Shown: piece after piece, positions 16,107-24,736 of the stretch
How the letters are laid out: the number at the start of each line of letters is the position of its first letter
Position numbering within the stretch: the stretch's first letter is position 1
DNA from: CAZSMC01 sp964607755
GTDB lineage: Bacteria; Zhuqueibacterota; Zhuqueibacteria; Residuimicrobiales; Krinioviventaceae
Direction: 5' to 3'
Length of the DNA: 37,693 nucleotides
NCBI GenBank assembly: GCA_964607755.1
Contig: CAZSMC010000042.1
Span: 1 to 37,693, forward strand
Position numbers and translations under genes: made by a program
Notes under the pieces: generated by a model
Seen by the model: the letters and a program-made list of their open reading frames with translations, nothing else
Database searches by the model: none
Told to the model about the DNA's origin: nothing

Positions 16107-16777
16107 TATAGCCTTTCCTCTTTTGTGATCTATTTTAAAAAAGCTGTCATTTTTCATTTGGAAAGTCAGCCGGTATGAAACGGCGACAATGTTTGCGCGA
16201 TATTGGGTGTCCGCGACTTTAATTTTGAGGTTCGTCCCTTTAATTTGTTTCTATAATGCTTTTTTCTGTTTCCATATTAAATGAGTTATTGCCCTATCAA
16301 GCCGATGTGAAAACTGACTATACTCTTGATTTCCTGACAATTACCTGCCCCGCAGCCACACGTTGACACTGCCCGTCAAAGAATGCTTTTGTATTTCCGG
16401 TTTAAAAAACAATGGCTTCCCACGTTATCTGTCGCTTCATGTAAATACTGTTGAACCACTCTTGTGCGAAATCTTCTCAGCTTTAAACCAAAGGCCATAA
16501 TCTCAAAGACCATTATATGCGCAGGTGCGTAATTTTGAAAGACTATCGCAATATCACAGTTTTTCGGAGGTATTTAATTTCCAACTTTGCCGTCAATAAA
16601 ATGTTCCCCACTGTTACCTCTTCAAATCTGGCAAGCCTTTGCAAAATGGTCGATTTACCGCTTCCGGAAGGTCCGACCAGAATAATAAACTCTTTATCCT
16701 GAATGTTCATATTACCTGACTAACAGCGCGAATTTGCCATAGACCTTCCATACCTCCTGCAATATCATATATGCCAT
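16107..16777 (-). pseudogene. Decayed sugar ABC-transporter ATPase (MsmX/UgpC type)
   Basis: On the minus strand, pieces of a carbohydrate ABC importer ATPase can be read in changing frames. MAYMILQEVWKVYGKF starts at 16777. After a frameshift, AVSQV is followed by MNIQDKEFII and an intact Walker A, GPSGSGKST. A TAG at 16545-16543 interrupts it, and another frame gives DIAIVFQNYA (Q-loop) and MAFGLKLRRF. The signature region survives only as GQCQRVAAGQVIVRK near 16375-16320. Walker B and the H-loop are missing. A C-terminal remnant, RLTFQMKNDSFFKIDH, ends near 16107. The total is about 670 bases against about 1,080 for the family, so an internal deletion of over 100 codons has occurred. No partner permease genes are nearby. 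The product cannot work as an ATPase. Confidence 0.8.
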
Positions 16778-16907
16778 AATTATCTCGCAACCATGTAAAA
16801 TTGTGGACTGTTATGTCATTTTCGATGTTTGTTGGCAGTTATTTAGAAGATAAAAAGAGGTACAAAGCAATGAAGGCTTTAACTTTGATAAAACTACATA
16901 AAATTAA

Positions 16908-18197
16908 TCAGTTTGTCAAGCTTTTTATTGCTTGCATCGCCTCTTGCATAATGAAATGCGAGCCAGTAATACAAATAATTGTCTGCTCGCTTGCTTTTTT
17001 CAAAGCTGCTTCTGTTCCATTCCACACATTTCGCGGAATACAACCTTTTCCCTGCCGTTTTTTCACGTGCTCATATAAAATTTCGGCTGGCAAAGCGCGT
17101 TCAATGCGTGCTGCTACCGGTTGAATTGTGCAATTAGTTGTCAATAAAATGTCGATAATCGACCGGTAATCTTTGTCATCTGCCAATCCCAGGACAAAAA
17201 TGATATGTCTTTTAGGATAAAAATAATTTAACAGATTAACCAGTTTTTGAACAGCTTCCGGATTATGAGCTACATCAATAATGGTGACAGGATTACGATG
17301 AACGATTTGGAACCGGGCATCCCATTTTACAAAGCGCAATCCGTTAACAATGTCCTCAATTCGAATATTCCACGTTTCATCTGGCAGAAGAGATGTTGCC
17401 GTTGCTGCCAGACACGCATTGTGAATTTGATGTTCACCAGTCAATGGGACCTGTACATGTACGCTTGAATTATTCTTTAGCTCAAGCTGAAAGTTCGCCC
17501 GGTCTTCCTTTTGCACAATATCCTTAACCTGACACCATTCTTTCAAGCGATAAAGAACCGAATTTGTATCCTGGCATCGCTTCCGAATGACAGCCTCTGC
17601 TTGTTCCGGTAAATGTCCAACAAGGCACGGGACGCGCTCTTTAATAATACCAGCTTTTTCGCCTGCAACCTCCATAAGTGTTGAACCAAGATATTTTGTG
17701 TGATCGAGCGAGATATTGGTAATGACAGAGAGAAGCGGATTGATAATCGTGGTGGCATCAAGCCGTCCTCCCAAACCTACCTCAATCACTGCGATATCAG
17801 TTTTTTGTTCCGCAAAATAACACAAAGCCAGCAGGGTAATGGCTTCAAAAAATGTGCTTTTCTGCTCTTCCACCGGCTTTTGTATATGCACAACCAGCCG
17901 GTAAAAATCTTCTCTTGAAATATAATTTCCATTTATCCGAATACGTTCGCGCACATTGTAGAGGTGTGGAGAAATATAAAGTCCGGTTTTATAACCGGCT
18001 TTACTGCAAATCGAAGCGGTCATGGCCGCAACAGAACCTTTGCCGTTTGTTCCTGCAATGTGAATAAATGATGTATATTCCTGGGGATTGCCTAACTGAT
18101 TTGCCAGGCTACGCATGGCGTCCAGGCCGAGTTTCCAGCCGTATTTTTGCCGGCTGTACAACCACTCGACGGCTTGCTCGAAATTTGTGATATCCAT
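16908..18197 (-). CDS. folC: Bifunctional folylpolyglutamate/dihydrofolate synthase
   Basis: A 429-residue cytoplasmic Mur-ligase-family enzyme that adds glutamate to dihydropteroate and to folates. The ATP loop is HIAGTNGKGSVAAM (46-59). Further family marks are LYISPHLYNVRERIRING, EVGLGGRLDATTII and TNISLDHTKYLGST, plus the C-terminal domain motif DVAHNPEAV. The N-terminal FEQAVEWLYSRQKYGWKLGLD is typical of FolC rather than a Mur enzyme. It lies 8 bases downstream of the beta-propeller gene and is probably the last working gene of the hflX run; the pseudogene follows after about 130 bases. Confidence 0.95.
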   Translation of the reverse strand: MDITNFEQAVEWLYSRQKYGWKLGLDAMRSLANQLGNPQEYTSFIHIAGTNGKGSVAAMTASICSKAGYKTGLYISPHLYNVRERIRINGNYISREDFYRLVVHIQKPVEEQKSTFFEAITLLALCYFAEQKTDIAVIEVGLGGRLDATTIINPLLSVITNISLDHTKYLGSTLMEVAGEKAGIIKERVPCLVGHLPEQAEAVIRKRCQDTNSVLYRLKEWCQVKDIVQKEDRANFQLELKNNSSVHVQVPLTGEHQIHNACLAATATSLLPDETWNIRIEDIVNGLRFVKWDARFQIVHRNPVTIIDVAHNPEAVQKLVNLLNYFYPKRHIIFVLGLADDKDYRSIIDILLTTNCTIQPVAARIERALPAEILYEHVKKRQGKGCIPRNVWNGTEAALKKASEQTIICITGSHFIMQEAMQAIKSLTN

Positions 18198-18205
18198 TTT
18201 TTTAT

Positions 18206-19864
18206 CTAATCAGTCCGGTAAGGAGCATTCCAGTAAAACCGCGTTAAACCGTTAGCAGTGCCAAACCACATATAATCGCCTTCCTGATAAAGAGCATAAA
18301 CCAAATTATCAGACAAGCCATCCACGACAGTGTACCGACGCCACCGGTTCCCGAAACGATCGTATTTCAGGACACCATTGTTTGTAGCCACCCAAACTGC
18401 CTGTTTGGTAGCCAGCATTCGGTTGATCGCAGCATCCACACGGTGCAGCCGACTTGGGACGGAAAGCAGTTCCCGGGTATTAATATCCATGCTTCCCACT
18501 CCCTCATCTGTACCAAACCACACTTCATTTTTCCACACAGAAACAGCATAAACTGGCCGGCTGACGAAATCGACATCAACTATAAATTTGCCCTGTTTTT
18601 TCCGCTTATCGTATCGATAAAGACCCAACTCGGTGCCCATCCAGATAATGTTATCCTGCATATCCAAATCGTGAACCGCAGTGACCATTAACCTCCGCGG
18701 CAGCACACGCTCCACAATCAACGAGTCTGATAAAAGAGATTGTTTATCCACCCGCGACACACCGCCCAACGTAGCGGCCCACGCGGATTGGTCATCAAGG
18801 ATAACATCTGTTATGCGTTCATCCGACATGTTGTGAACATTTCTTAGTGTTTTCCAGATATTTTCCTGCTTGTCAAAATATGTTAATCCCCCGCGCGTTC
18901 CAAAAAAAACAAAACGATCGTCAGCAACAATTGACGTGATCCGGTCATTATCAAAGCCGGTAATCAGGTGCGGTTCGTAATAATTAGGATTTTCTTGAGG
19001 ACCAAACCACTGGGTTACGCCAGCCGGTTCTCTGCGGTCCTGCATGCCTCCGATCCATAACGCTTCACCGTCTGGTGCAATAGCATCGACGGTTTTGTTC
19101 CATAATCCGTATTTTAGCAAATGAAGACGAAGCATATTCATATCGCCTCGCGCAGCGCCAAGCCCCCAGGTACCAAGCCACATATTGCTCCAGTCATCCT
19201 TCACCCATGTGGTGATGGCAAAATTACGCAGCATGGTATCATCAATGACTTTGCGATTGTTATCAAAAAGATAACCGCCTTCCATAAAAAAATGGGGCAA
19301 CTGTGTTGATCGTTCCTGACGTTTTCCGTACCACTGAATATGATTCTGGCTGGAAGGAGCTGAAGTGGCTTGAAAATCTGCATAATGATTATCCGAAAAA
19401 TACCAATCGCCATCGGATGTTTTAATATAAACCCGTTGGTCATCGCCAAAACCAAAAGAACGGACAACTTCGCCGTCCATGCCGATTTCATCATAGAACA
19501 CATTATGCCACCGTCGGGAAGTCGGTTCCAAATAACTGATTCCTGAGCGCGTGATGGTCCACAAATAACCGGTATTAAAATCTTTTGCTACCAGATAAAC
19601 CTCGTTATCGGCCAGGCCGTTGCTAATTGTCCATGGGAATTCCCATTTGTTGTTATAAAAATTATATCTGGTAATGCCGCCTGTTGTTGCAAAGTACACA
19701 TACTCATTTCCCAAAGACACGTAATTCACATAGCGGGTGGTGGAATAAGTGATCCAATCTCCTTGCTCATAATTGCGATTGGTTTCGTAAATTCTGGGTT
19801 GCGTCAAAACCGGGGCAGACACATTCAGAAGAGTAAATAAAATGAAATAAATTTTAAATTTCAT
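18206..19864 (-). CDS. Exported two-component-regulator-type beta-propeller protein
   Basis: A 552-residue protein with a signal peptide (about 1-22, ending VLTQ). The rest is a string of propeller blades with repeating W-x-G/A-T and G-x-x-R-Y/F-D motifs: MWLGTWGLG, IWMGTELGLYRYD, VWFGTDEGVG, VWVATNNGVLKYD, MWFGTANGLTRF. This is the Reg_prop type of blade found in the extracytoplasmic part of hybrid histidine kinases. Here there is no transmembrane anchor, kinase or receiver domain after the blades. It may sense or bind a ligand in the periplasm and work with another protein. It lies 6 bases after the NtrC-family regulator gene and 8 bases before folC. The pairing with a regulator gene is suggestive only. 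Confidence 0.8.
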   Translation of the reverse strand: MKFKIYFILFTLLNVSAPVLTQPRIYETNRNYEQGDWITYSTTRYVNYVSLGNEYVYFATTGGITRYNFYNNKWEFPWTISNGLADNEVYLVAKDFNTGYLWTITRSGISYLEPTSRRWHNVFYDEIGMDGEVVRSFGFGDDQRVYIKTSDGDWYFSDNHYADFQATSAPSSQNHIQWYGKRQERSTQLPHFFMEGGYLFDNNRKVIDDTMLRNFAITTWVKDDWSNMWLGTWGLGAARGDMNMLRLHLLKYGLWNKTVDAIAPDGEALWIGGMQDRREPAGVTQWFGPQENPNYYEPHLITGFDNDRITSIVADDRFVFFGTRGGLTYFDKQENIWKTLRNVHNMSDERITDVILDDQSAWAATLGGVSRVDKQSLLSDSLIVERVLPRRLMVTAVHDLDMQDNIIWMGTELGLYRYDKRKKQGKFIVDVDFVSRPVYAVSVWKNEVWFGTDEGVGSMDINTRELLSVPSRLHRVDAAINRMLATKQAVWVATNNGVLKYDRFGNRWRRYTVVDGLSDNLVYALYQEGDYMWFGTANGLTRFYWNAPYRTD

Positions 19865-19870
19865 TTTTCC

Positions 19871-20644
19871 TCATTTAATTCCGTACTTTAATTTTTTGTG
19901 CAAATTAGCCCTGTCTGTTTTCAGTATACTGGCCATCCGGCTCACATTGCCATCACAGGAGTGAAATGTTTTTCTTAAAATATGTTCCTCGAATTCATTC
20001 AATTGGGCTTTTAAAGAAACATTTTCAACAACTGCCGGTATGTCGATTTTCTTTTTCATGTTTTCGGATGTTCTAACAAGGTTCTCAACATCCAATGCTG
20101 TCATTTCCTCCCCGGATATCATAATACCCAAACGCTCAACGATATTCCTTAGTTCCCTGATATTCCCGGGCCAGGAATGCTCTTTCAATCGCTCTATAGC
20201 CTCGGGTTGCAGTCGCTTGGGACGTTTACCATTTTTCACTGCATAGACATTCAAAAAGTGATGCACCAGTTCAGGGATATCCTGGCGCCGCTCACGGAGC
20301 GGAGGAACAGTAACAGGAACAACATTGAACCGGAAATACAAGTCTTGGCGAAAATGCCCGGTCTGGATCTCCCGGCGTAAATCTTTGTTGGTTGCTGAAA
20401 TAATGCGCACATTGAACTTTTTTGGTTTTGTGCTGCCAACCGGGGTAAATTCATTTTCCTGAAATACACGCAGAAATTTTGCCTGAGTTTCCGGCGACAT
20501 ATCTCCGATTTCATCCAGGAGGAGGGTGCCGTCCTCGGCTTGCTCGCCGTTCGTGCAGGTCCGCACATCGTGATGGTCTTTTTGCAGTATCCAGCGTATT
20601 GATTCGACGATATTTTTATCATCATCTACAACTAGTATTCTCAT
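19871..20644 (-). CDS. NtrC/NtrX-family response regulator with large internal deletion
   Basis: The open frame encodes 257 residues where about 450 are usual. Residues 1-36 are the start of a receiver domain (ILVVDDDKNIVESI, acidic residues 7-9). At GEQA (33-36, bases 20537-20548) the sequence jumps into the AAA+ domain just before Walker B, EDGTLLLDEIGDM. From there it is normal: ISATNKDLR, LYFRFNVVPVTVPPLRER, WPGNIRELRN (148-157) and a C-terminal Fis-type HTH, NVSRMASILKTDRANLHKKL, of NtrX style. Missing are the phosphorylated Asp, the rest of the receiver, Walker A and the GAFTGA loop that contacts sigma-54. It cannot activate transcription in the usual way; it could still bind DNA, or be a pseudogene or assembly collapse. 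Confidence 0.85.
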   Translation of the reverse strand: MRILVVDDDKNIVESIRWILQKDHHDVRTCTNGEQAEDGTLLLDEIGDMSPETQAKFLRVFQENEFTPVGSTKPKKFNVRIISATNKDLRREIQTGHFRQDLYFRFNVVPVTVPPLRERRQDIPELVHHFLNVYAVKNGKRPKRLQPEAIERLKEHSWPGNIRELRNIVERLGIMISGEEMTALDVENLVRTSENMKKKIDIPAVVENVSLKAQLNEFEEHILRKTFHSCDGNVSRMASILKTDRANLHKKLKYGIK

Positions 20645-20665
20645 CGGCTTAAACTGATCTTTGCT

Positions 20666-21931
20666 TTAAGGTAAAGCTACCATGTGTTCGATGCGGGCGG
20701 CATTGGCGTCATTGGTTCGAACGTTTACAATAGCGTGACCGTCTTTATACTCGATTGACACCACATTGCCCAGCTCGTGCATCTGGGAAAGAACTTTGCT
20801 TTTATTTATAGGTACACTAACGTGTAGTTCAGTAACGTGCTCCCGGACAAACTTTAACATCTTTTCCAGCAACTTGTTCAGAAACATACCCCGCTCTGCA
20901 GAGATAAAAACACTCTCCGGATAATCAGATTTCATCTCATCAATAATAGAACGGTCGTTCAAAACATCAATTTTATTAAACACATACAAAAGAGGTTTAT
21001 CGTGCACCCCCAATTCGTTCAAAACGTTGTTCACTGTCTGCAAGTGCTCTTTATAATGAAAATCAGAGACATCCACAACGTGCAGAATCAGATCGGCTTC
21101 TTTGACTTCTTCCAGCGTACTTTTAAACGAAGCGATAAGATGGTGCGGCAGTTTACGAATAAATCCGACCGTATCGATCAACAACATGGCGCGGTGATCG
21201 GGCATGTCAACTCTGCGAATAGTTGAATCGAGAGTGGCAAACAACCGGTCTTCAACCGTAACACCAGCATGCGTTAACGCGTTCATAACTGTTGATTTAC
21301 CGACATTTGTATAGCCAACCAGAGCTGCTTTAAAAACATCCCCTCTGTTCTTCCTGCGATTTGAACGTTGCCGGGAAATTTTTCCCAGCTCATTTTCCAG
21401 CATAGCAATTCGCTTGCGAACCATTCTCCGGTCCACTTCCAACTGAGTTTCACCAGGGCCTCGCGTCCCGATACCGCCTGCCTGGCGCGACAAGTGCGTC
21501 CACTGGCGGGTTAACCGGGGCAGCATATATTTAAGCTGAGCCAACTCAACCTGGGTTCGAGCCTCACGTGTTCTGGCATTTCGGACAAAAATATCCAAAA
21601 TGAGCCCGCTGCGGTCGATGATTTTTATATTACACAAATCTTCAAGATTCTTCACTTGAGCAGGTGACAGGTCATCATCAAAGATAATGAGATCCGCATC
21701 CAGATATTTGGCCATTTTTGCCAACTCTTCAGCCTTGCCCCGGCCAATCATGAATGCCGGTTCGCGTTTTTCACGTTCCTGTACCACCCGTTCAATGACC
21801 TGTGCTCCGGCCGTGTCCGCCAAAAGTTCAAGTTCATCCAGATATTCATTCAGTTGATATCGATTCTGATCCGGACGAATCATGCCGACGATAATAGCTT
21901 GTTCGGGTCTTTCAACACGTGTTTTTACCAA
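20666..21931 (-). CDS. hflX: GTPase HflX
   Basis: A 421-residue ribosome-associated GTPase, known elsewhere to split stalled or hibernating 70S ribosomes under stress. I chose TTG at 21931 because GGGAG lies 6 bases upstream and the N-terminus then begins at the family's usual place (ERPEQAIIVGM); an open extension of 40 residues overlaps the previous gene. The HflX domain has GRGKAEEL and a helical pair ending in GIGTRGPGETQLEVDRR. The G domain has G1 GYTNVGKST (206-214), G3 DTVGF and G4 NKID. The order is hflX, regulator, propeller protein, folC, with a 21-base gap to the regulator. Confidence 0.94.
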   Translation of the reverse strand: MVKTRVERPEQAIIVGMIRPDQNRYQLNEYLDELELLADTAGAQVIERVVQEREKREPAFMIGRGKAEELAKMAKYLDADLIIFDDDLSPAQVKNLEDLCNIKIIDRSGLILDIFVRNARTREARTQVELAQLKYMLPRLTRQWTHLSRQAGGIGTRGPGETQLEVDRRMVRKRIAMLENELGKISRQRSNRRKNRGDVFKAALVGYTNVGKSTVMNALTHAGVTVEDRLFATLDSTIRRVDMPDHRAMLLIDTVGFIRKLPHHLIASFKSTLEEVKEADLILHVVDVSDFHYKEHLQTVNNVLNELGVHDKPLLYVFNKIDVLNDRSIIDEMKSDYPESVFISAERGMFLNKLLEKMLKFVREHVTELHVSVPINKSKVLSQMHELGNVVSIEYKDGHAIVNVRTNDANAARIEHMVALP

Positions 21932-21948
21932 TAATATCTCCCTTTTTT

Positions 21949-24036
21949 TTACAAACGTGCTTTCTGCGAAACCGGGGTTTCTCCCCGCTCCCGGTAAATC
22001 AGCATTTCCAGGAACAGCAAGAACAATGCTGCTACCAGAAATAACGGCCACAATTCCTGACCGTATCGTTGAGATAAAATTATATTTGCAAAATTTGCAT
22101 TAGGTTCTATTAAATTGAACCGGTATTGTTTTTCCAGTATATCTTTATTTATTGAATTCAATTCCGATTCGCGTTGTTCCACATTGACCGCCCAGGAGTG
22201 CAGCAGTTCATCATTCATCAACAAGCTGTAAATACCGGCACCATCTGTGTGAGGATAATGAATCCAATCGCCATCCGGCTGAACCGTTGCTTTGACCTGG
22301 TCGGTAGTGCGGTCAGGGCGCTGTATCGTCAACTCGGCTTCCACTTTTTCTGGTGGAATTTTAAATCGAATTTCATCTTTGACGTGCCATTCCTGGCTGG
22401 CATGCGAGTGACGTGTTCCGGCATATCGAACCATTCGTGAAATCAGCGGTGCAAAAATAGTACGATGGACAATGTCGGAAAGTTGCACATCAAATCCTGT
22501 GGTAAAAACGAGAATAATACCTCGCCCCAACTTTTTTTCGAACAGCAGGGGCGATCCGTCACTAAACGTCATAATTTCGTCAACGTTCGGGGTTTGCTCT
22601 GCTTTGATAGCAAAATAAAATTCAGGCCTGGCAAACTTGGCATCCGGATTTTCGAAAATGCCGGTAAAAATTGGATGGGTGCGGTCGATATTTTGCAGTG
22701 AAAAGCCGGACTGCGTTTGTCCGTAAGAACCGATGACATCGACAAAACGGGGCAAATCCAATGGTGATAGAGCCTGATTGTAAGCGCGCAAATCGACATT
22801 TTCTCCGAGGGCAAAAATCAGTCCGCCGCCATTTTCAACAAAGGATTTCAATCTTGAGGATTGTTGTTCATCAATAGCGGGCAGATTAGACAAAAGCACT
22901 ACATCATAATTGGCATAACTATGTTGAGATAGCTTTTCTTCATTTATTTCAGCAACAATAAACCTGTTATTTTTTTCAGAGGTGCCAAGTACGAGGGATA
23001 CGTATTGTGTATCCCGGGGCTGATGTCCTGACAACAGCACACTGGTTTGTTCCGGGACATACAAGGTAAAGTATCGCCGGTTATCCTGCAAAATATCATC
23101 GTCTTCCAGCACAAGGCGGCCGTTCAAAAAACCTGTATTGTCAAGCACAAAGCGAAATGTTTTAACAGTGTTTTCGCCGGGAGACAGCGAAACCGATGTC
23201 TGGGCAACACGCTGATCGGCCAGGTAGAACTGGACCAGCGAATTCTGCAACGGCACGGTTCCGGTATTTTTGATCCGAACTTGAGCTTCAATCACCTTGC
23301 CGGTCTCCAGAATTGTGGAAAGTATCTCGACATTTTTAATCGAAAGATTTGCAACAGACTCGGCATTTAACGGAATGCCATAAATTTTTATGTCACCGGG
23401 TTCTGCCTGCAGCGAATCGACAAAACCGGATTGCTGAAAATCAGAAATGACATACATTTCTTTGTTCAAATTCGCACTCTGACGTAACAGGCGCGCGGCA
23501 TAATCAATTGAGGCGGTAATATTTGTCGCGCTTTCACTAATATTTATCTCGTTAATAAACGAGTGCAGGCGCTCAGCATCATGAAATGACTGACGCCATA
23601 ATTCATCTGTGGTATCTGTCGTTGTGCAAACGAATGCTTCGTCCCCGGACTTTATAAGATCAAGTATACTTTGTGCCTGCGTTTTCGCCTTTTCAAAAAG
23701 CGTTTCATTGCCGTCGCTACTCGTCATGCTAAACGAGTTATCCAGCACAAGCGCAAGACTGCTTTGTGCATTTGCGTGCGCAGCGGTCGGAGAGGTTTGT
23801 CTTAGAGTAGGACGTGCGAATGCCAAAATGATGAGAATAATGATCAGCGTTCTTAAAATGAGCAATAAAATTTGCCGCAACCGGATACGACGGATTTGTT
23901 TCTGTTCGAGTTCTTTTAAAAACTCGAGAGTACTAAACGGAATCGTTCTGGTTTTCTGGCGAGTGAAAAGATGAATCAAGACAGGAAGGGATGCCGCAAA
24001 CAAGCCAAATAATATGACGGGATTTAGAAAACTCAA
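21949..24036 (-). CDS. BatA-type membrane protein with vWA domain
   Basis: A 695-residue inner-membrane protein of unknown exact function. It opens with the BatA N-terminal region: a transmembrane helix at about 5-24, the motif PVLIHLFTRQKTRTIPFSTLEFL, and a second helix at about 56-74. A von Willebrand A domain follows, with the MIDAS start DNSFS at 99-103. The central part (about 250-330) resembles a CARDB/Ig-like adhesion module. Residues of about 345-560 look like the glutamine-amidotransferase-like fold often found in these large BatA proteins. A final helix (WPLFLVAALFLLFLEMLIY) anchors the C-terminus. Most of the chain should be periplasmic. It stands 21 bases after gmhA and 17 bases before hflX. 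Confidence 0.82.
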   Translation of the reverse strand: MSFLNPVILFGLFAASLPVLIHLFTRQKTRTIPFSTLEFLKELEQKQIRRIRLRQILLLILRTLIIILIILAFARPTLRQTSPTAAHANAQSSLALVLDNSFSMTSSDGNETLFEKAKTQAQSILDLIKSGDEAFVCTTTDTTDELWRQSFHDAERLHSFINEINISESATNITASIDYAARLLRQSANLNKEMYVISDFQQSGFVDSLQAEPGDIKIYGIPLNAESVANLSIKNVEILSTILETGKVIEAQVRIKNTGTVPLQNSLVQFYLADQRVAQTSVSLSPGENTVKTFRFVLDNTGFLNGRLVLEDDDILQDNRRYFTLYVPEQTSVLLSGHQPRDTQYVSLVLGTSEKNNRFIVAEINEEKLSQHSYANYDVVLLSNLPAIDEQQSSRLKSFVENGGGLIFALGENVDLRAYNQALSPLDLPRFVDVIGSYGQTQSGFSLQNIDRTHPIFTGIFENPDAKFARPEFYFAIKAEQTPNVDEIMTFSDGSPLLFEKKLGRGIILVFTTGFDVQLSDIVHRTIFAPLISRMVRYAGTRHSHASQEWHVKDEIRFKIPPEKVEAELTIQRPDRTTDQVKATVQPDGDWIHYPHTDGAGIYSLLMNDELLHSWAVNVEQRESELNSINKDILEKQYRFNLIEPNANFANIILSQRYGQELWPLFLVAALFLLFLEMLIYRERGETPVSQKARL

Positions 24037-24057
24037 CTCTTACCTAAAAACTCCAAT

Positions 24058-24666
24058 TTAAATGGGATGAATGGCATTTTCGATCAATTCACACCATATA
24101 TGGATGATCGAAATATGCGCTTCCTGAACTAACTGTGAATTATGCGATGGCACAATGAGATGATAATCGGTCAGTTTGGCCAGTTCGCCGCCATCGTGTC
24201 CTAACAGTCCAAGTGTTCGTATGCCTGTTTCCCGGGCGGTTTGTATAGCGTTAATCACATTGACAGAATTGCCGCTGGTGCTGATGCCAAGCAGCACATC
24301 GATGTCGCGTCCCAGGGCCATGACCTGTCGCTTGAATATTTCAGAGATGCCATAGTCATTACCAACTGCTGTGATAATAGAGGTATCTGTAGACAACGCA
24401 ATGGCAGGGATTGCCGGGCGTTCGCGTTTGAGGCGGCCAACGAGTTCAGCAGCAAAGTGTTGAGCATCAGCCGCACTGCCGCCATTGCCACACAATAAAA
24501 TCTTGCCGCTGTTTTCCAGGCAATCTGTCATCACCAGTGCCGGCTGCAATATCGATTCCGAGTAACTCTCTGCCAGGGTTTGTTTTAACCGCGCACTTTC
24601 CTTTAGATGATTTTTTATAGACTGCAGCTTGCGTTCCAATTCAGTTTCCTCAAGTTTCAGTGACAT
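24058..24666 (-). CDS. gmhA: Phosphoheptose isomerase (SIS domain)
   Basis: A 202-residue SIS-fold enzyme. GmhA turns sedoheptulose 7-phosphate into D-glycero-D-manno-heptose 7-phosphate, the first step of ADP-heptose synthesis for lipopolysaccharide core. Key features are the phosphate loop CGNGGSAADAQHFAAEL (59-75) with Glu74, ALSTDTSIITAVGNDYG, the second loop GISTSGNS, and the C-terminal QEAHISIIHIWCELIE with His184. Glu74 and His184 correspond to the catalytic pair of E. coli GmhA by position in the motifs. The DiaA regulator is a homologue, but the conserved catalytic pair favours the enzyme. Other heptose genes are not in this window. Confidence 0.88.
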   Translation of the reverse strand: MSLKLEETELERKLQSIKNHLKESARLKQTLAESYSESILQPALVMTDCLENSGKILLCGNGGSAADAQHFAAELVGRLKRERPAIPAIALSTDTSIITAVGNDYGISEIFKRQVMALGRDIDVLLGISTSGNSVNVINAIQTARETGIRTLGLLGHDGGELAKLTDYHLIVPSHNSQLVQEAHISIIHIWCELIENAIHPI

Positions 24667-24736
24667 GAATAAATGGTTTTATTTCAAGACTTTGGTGATA
24701 TGAAACACATGTTGATATAGTAAAATTTTTCAATTG

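Noticed and set aside
16517..16702. Plus-strand open frame of 61 residues
   Set aside because: It is the antisense of the ABC ATPase relic; the minus-strand reading has the recognisable motifs.
21932..22051. N-terminal extension of HflX by 40 residues
   Set aside because: It overlaps the end of the BatA-type gene out of frame, is not family-like, and TTG 21931 has a good ribosome binding site.
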